NCBI GenBank assembly: GCA_032871835.1
Contig: CM065295.1
Span: 65,717,687 to 65,781,686, forward strand
Length of the DNA stretch: 64,000 nucleotides
DNA from: Dipteronia dyeriana
Lineage: Eukaryota; Streptophyta; Magnoliopsida; Sapindales; Sapindaceae
Direction: 5' to 3'
Below are positions 60,061-64,000 of the stretch, piece by piece. Positions within the stretch are counted from its first letter, which is position 1. Every line of letters starts with the position of its first letter. The notes below the pieces were generated by a model. The model was given only the letters and a program-made list of their open reading frames with translations. It was not told the DNA's origin and searched no databases. Made by a program: the position numbers and the translations under genes.

Positions 60061-61389
60061 AAAAAAAATTACTTCTCTTTACATTAAAGTAACATGTGAA
60101 GGGTGATTAAATTTGTAACTCCGAGACTTTGTGATAAAAATCGTGTATTCAGTCCGACAATATTTTAGATTTGAATTGTCATATCCTTAAGTGGTATATA
60201 TATAATTGACTCGACCTTCCAATTTTTATTTTTATTTTGGGTGGGGTGGGCCTTTTTTTTTTGTTCAATTATATATTTTTTTTAACTATCTTTAAATTTC
60301 TTAGGAGCTATTTGTATTTCTACGTATAAATTATAATATTTTTTAAACAAACTATCTTTAAATTTCTTAGGAGCTATTTGTATTTCTACTTATCTTTTGT
60401 TTTTAAATTTTTAAATTGAATAATAAACCCCACATTATTGGAGTTGTGGGTTGATCATATCATTTTCCATCAAAATCCAGATTCTAATAGTTAATATAAC
60501 AACATTAATAATAATAGCGAAAAAAACTCCTAAATGAATCCATCAAAAATCATGAAGTAATTATGTCAACCTGTACTTTTAGCCTTATCTCTCCCTTTCA
60601 AGTAACCGATTGGAGAAGTAGTTTGATGAAATGTTTTAAGTTGCAATACTTAGTTGTCATGGACCATGGAGTTGAGGAAAAAGACTTGAAGAATGAGACT
60701 AATACTGACATTGTTATTTACTGGCCACTATTCAATTACATACAAAACTAGAAATTAGGTTTGGGAAAACGATGAACATCTTTTTCTCAAATGAATTTCG
60801 ATCTTTAATTTTTGACATCTCTTGTGATGTATATATAATAATGTACGGTCATTATCACGAGTAGATGGTCTTTTTGCAACCAATTTGTATATGAATTAGG
60901 TAGCTTTTTTAAAGGAGAAATGGGTTCTATCTCTTTCCGGCTTTCCTTAACTCGTGAATTAAATATAAAATATAACCGCTATCCAACCAAAAGTAAGTCT
61001 ACTATTATTTTTAAAAAGTTTAAATCAATTTATTTTATAGAGTAATGTTACTTTAAAAAAATTTGTTATCTAAATCCGGTGTCCAATATATTCCATTCAT
61101 TTGAATCATGTAAATTTAATACAATTTAAATGAATGGATTATAAAAATACTACATCATTTAAATAATAACTTTGAACAAAGTAACATTATTGTATTTTAT
61201 AAATTTGACATAAAATAATGTTTGGTAAAATTTTCAAAAATGATTAATTGATAATTTGACACATTTTGACAGTGATTTTGAGAAATATGTCGGATTTACT
61301 TTTTGAAAATGATTATGAAATAATTTATTTTATTTTTTATTGAATCTTTTAAAATATAATTATTATTCTTTATAAAATCGATTATTTTT
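60061..61389. other. AT-rich spacer between LINE fragments
   Basis: No supported gene. Contains a direct repeat (60284-60389) and, at 61195-61389, a stretch resembling 255-420. Confidence 0.5.
60284..60389. repeat. 40-bp direct repeat, 66-bp period
   Basis: AACTATCTTTAAATTTCTTAG followed by GAGCTATTTGTATTTCTAC occurs at 60284-60323 and 60350-60389 without change. Confidence 0.9.
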
Positions 61390-62038
61390 TCCCGAAAACA
61401 AAGATTTTTATTGAAAAAACAAAACGAAACTACAAACTATTCCCACAATCTACTGAAACCACATGCCTTACACAGTGGGGAACCCCTCCATCTAGAATCG
61501 ATCATCGCCTAAAGTTAAGGCATATTTTGCCAAATCATGGGCCACTCTATTACAATGCATGGGAACATGACTAACAGAACAACAAACAATATAAGCCATG
61601 AACTCTTTTAGGTCAGAAATTACAAACCCCACGTCAGCATAAGTTTGGTTGGAATCATTGACATGAGACACCACAACCATTGCGTTTGACTCTACCACCA
61701 CAGGCCCCAACCCTATATCCTAAAGGTGACCCCAATTCCGGTTTGGTTCGGAACTGGCGGTTCCGGTTCCGATTCTGAAAGTTTTTTTAAATTAAAATTA
61801 AAAATTAAAAAAATATATTAGAAGAATTAAAAGCCATGTTAAATCAGTTTATTGAGTAATCAGAAATTTATATATATATATGAAAAACTAAAATAAAAAT
61901 TGAAATAAACTAAAAAAAAATATTAGGCTAACATTACACTTAATTTTTGTCACAATTAAGTTGGTTACGTATTCTATTAGGGTTTATTAGAATCAAAGGT
62001 TACGTAATTCTCTTACCTTTTATTCAAGGTTTGGTGTT

Positions 62039-62085
62039 GGAAGTTGGAAGTTGGAAGTTGGAAGTTGGAAGTTGGAAGTTGGAAC
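62039..62085. repeat. Heptanucleotide repeat (TTGGAAG)n
   Basis: About six uninterrupted 7-bp units just downstream of the hAT fragment. Confidence 0.92.
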
Positions 62086-62149
62086 CTTAACTAATCGCTA
62101 CCAGTGTCTTCCATTCCTGTGGTTTGAAGAGATCGCAAACTAAATCTTG

Positions 62150-62450
62150 ATCGATTTCTTGCTGTCTGTTTTACGCCTTAGTACAATCATCAACACAAAC
62201 TTGGACTTGAATTGATTTTGTACTCAAAATCGAACGTCTTTCATCCAAAATATCTCCATCGACGCTAAACTCTTGTTCCACAACCGCGATAGAAAACAAC
62301 GTTGTAAGAATTTGTTCGGCTATAATAGCCAAAATTGAAAAATGCCTTTCATGCTCCTTCCACCATTGTTGGATATCAAAATTATTGTCATCCATAAACT
62401 CAAAAGAGGTTTTTAGATAAATTTCAACCTCGGCATTCGAGTCTGATGAA
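62150..62450 (-). pseudogene. hAT transposase C-terminal (dimerisation) fragment
   Basis: Open at 62395-62171. FDIQQWWKEHERHFSILAIIA and FSIAVVEQEFSVDGDILDERRS match the hAT dimerisation region, where the family usually has ASESAFSTGGRVL-type residues. A short acidic tail continues. No N-terminal or core part is left in the element. Confidence 0.85.
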
Positions 62451-62607
62451 GAATCAATTTGTAATTTTTTGTTTTTTAGGATAACAATCGAGATCCTAAC
62501 ACCATTAATGTGGAGGATGGAGGGGCATGAGATGCAGTTTTGGCTTGTGGAACATCATTGTTCAGTGATTGACCATCAATTCTAAGATATTCGTCATATA
62601 ATTGATA

Positions 62608-63510
62608 AAATGATGACTTAATTGTAGTACAATAACTACCGACATTAAGGGGTCGTTTGTTTTTTTGTCTGAAAACTGAACAGTCTTGAGTTTTTCTAAT
62701 GACTGAATATGGACTGAAATTTGAACCTGAATGACATGTTTTTTTTTCTCACGTCTGAATGTATTATCAACACGTTTGTTTTTTAAAAGTAAAATTGTCT
62801 GAATATAAGTAATTTTACATTTATACCTATGTTAAACAATTATACATATAATATGGAATAAAAACAATCCAAAAATAATAATTATATATGAGCATATATG
62901 ATCATGAATATTCATGATCTTTGATTACAAATAAACTTCATTTTTCTAAGAAAAGAAAAGTTTTTTTTTTTAAAAAAAAGACATCAGGAAAACTCGCATA
63001 AGACACTCTAATATATATATATATATATCCTCATAATATCATAATAAAGTATCGATATTAAACACCAGTATGAACAGTGATTATGGTTCTTTTTTATTTG
63101 GGTTCTTTTTTATTTTTAAAGCTATTTAAAATAAACAATATATTAAAATAAAGATTTGTATGCCATATGTAATTTTGATGAAATTGGAAATATGTTATAT
63201 ATGGGGATAGTATCGGAAGAAAAGATTTTTGATTGCATGTAATGCAATTCAGTGATTTGCAATTAAGTTAAAAGTCAAAATTTTTTACTTTTTATTTTAA
63301 GTTGTTTTTTAGGATTTTTAAGTTGTTTGACCACTTGAAAAAACAAACAAAACAACTTAATAATTATGATATGGACCCATTAAGTTTTAAGTGAAAAAAA
63401 CAAACGACCCCTAACTTCTTCTCCTAATCCTAAACATTCATAATAAAATTTTAAATAATCATTCAAACTATCTGAAATGATGACTTAATTGTAGTACAAT
63501 AACTACCAAC
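62608..63510. repeat. 35-bp direct repeats flanking the MITE
   Basis: AATGATGACTTAATTGTAGT followed by ACAATAACTACC(G/A)AC occurs at about 62609-62643 and again at 63476-63510, on both sides of the MITE, 65 bp beyond its right end. Confidence 0.85.
62649..63411. mobile_element. PIF/Harbinger-type MITE inside the hAT element
   Basis: Terminal repeats GGGGTCGTTTGTTTTTTT at 62649 and its inverse ending at 63411 are perfect over 18 bp. A 3-bp TAA duplication lies at 62646-62648 and 63412-63414, as expected for Harbinger. 763 bp, no coding capacity. Confidence 0.88.
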
Positions 63511-63780
63511 GATCACAATGCGGATGTTGTGGCCCAACGGTCCAAATAAGAAGTTTTTTTTGAAAAAAAAATGTGGAACTGGTTCCACATAATTGAGAAC
63601 CAGATCCAGAACTGAATTTTTTGGTTCGGTCAGGTTTTTAAAGCTATGGTTCTGGTTTGAACCGGACCGTGGTCACCTCTACTTTATCCTTCGTGAGCTG
63701 AAGGCCTCACAGCATAGCCACCACCTTCACAACCACATGTGAGTACCCAACATCAATCTTTTGACCACAAGATGCCATCA

Positions 63781-64000
63781 CAAACACGTATATTCACATA
63801 TAACAATTCCACTACCAATTTTAGGGATGAGCATTGCCCTCATAGGGCTCCATTCCCATTTGGAGGAATCTTTTACCTCTAAATAGGGTTTAGAGGTAGG
63901 GTGGGGGTAATTTTTTCCCCCAAATCTTACTTGAATGATGTTTAGGTACTGACTGGTCACTACCCAAAAATACTGAATCCACCAATGGAAGTGTAACACG
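63781..64000. other. Window end, repeat-like DNA
   Basis: No gene. Contains CCTCTAAATAGGGTTTAGAGG (a short inverted repeat near 63876-63896). It may be an insertion that cuts the LINE RNase H upstream of 63780. Confidence 0.45.

Larger units (their letters stand above)
61721..63681. mobile_element. Degenerate hAT element inserted in the LINE RNase H
   Basis: Ends TAAAGGTGACCCC (61721) and, inward from 63681, TAGAGGTGACCAC. An 8-bp duplication flanks it: CTATATCC at 61713-61720 and CTTTATCC at 63682-63689 (7 of 8). Subterminal regions hold GGTTCGG and CCGGTTC words on both sides. Length is 1,961 bp including a 763-bp inner MITE. Only the transposase C-terminus is left. Confidence 0.88.
61390..63780 (-). 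pseudogene. LINE RNase H domain, split by a hAT element
   Basis: On the minus strand, 63775-63690 reads VMASCGQKIDVGYSH ... GLQLTKD with one TGA, and after the hAT element the frame resumes at 61720 with IGLGPVVVESNAMVVVSHVN and ends with HVPMHCNRVAHDLAKYAL near 61510. This is the RVT_3 RNase H found at the 3' end of plant LINEs. A polyadenylation-like AATAAAAATC lies at about 61400. It lies upstream, in reading direction, of the LINE at 57540-60060, so it is a separate copy. Confidence 0.8.

Overview
The window is plant nuclear DNA, almost certainly from a eudicot. It is AT-rich, its host genes have introns, and most of it is layered transposable elements. Three host genes, all on the minus strand, sit in one island at about 28.3-40.9 kb: a SPIRAL1-like microtubule-associated protein, the mitochondrial ribosomal protein mS33 (MRPS33), and a methylesterase of the MES11 type (alpha/beta hydrolase) in which Asp replaces the usual nucleophile Ser.

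Layout: 1-704 AT-rich spacer. 705-9156 is a complete but decayed Ty1/copia element with 360-bp LTRs, target duplication AAAAT, an initiator-Met tRNA primer site, and an extra ORF of unknown function ahead of gag. 10221-22128 is a complete 11.9-kb Ty3/gypsy element of Tat type on the + strand, with 869-bp LTRs and target duplication ATATT. It has gag-PR-RT-RNH-archaeal-type RNH-IN, a 3' tandem repeat, and a multi-exon antisense gene. 22393-24087 is a three-level nest: an outer Harbinger-like MITE, inside it a hAT-type MITE, inside that a solo LTR. A second solo LTR of the same family lies inverted at 25188-26258. 26811-27725 is a TIR-bounded repeat. The gene island follows.

41499-57374 is a degenerate hAT transposon on the - strand. 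A second copy of the Tat-like gypsy family (42181-54177, minus strand) is inserted inside its transposase gene. 57540-60060 is a 5'-truncated L1-type LINE on the - strand. 61390-63780 is the RNase H end of another LINE, split by a hAT element (61721-63681) that itself holds a Harbinger-type MITE (62649-63411).

All transposon proteins seen carry stops or frameshifts, so none looks autonomous. The most intact unexplained reading frame is the extra copia ORF (2349-3263, one internal stop, three perfect-length 87-bp repeats). The two gypsy copies form a 12-kb inverted pair around the host genes. No tRNA, rRNA, CRISPR array or prokaryotic feature was seen. All similarity statements come from reading by eye, without database searches.
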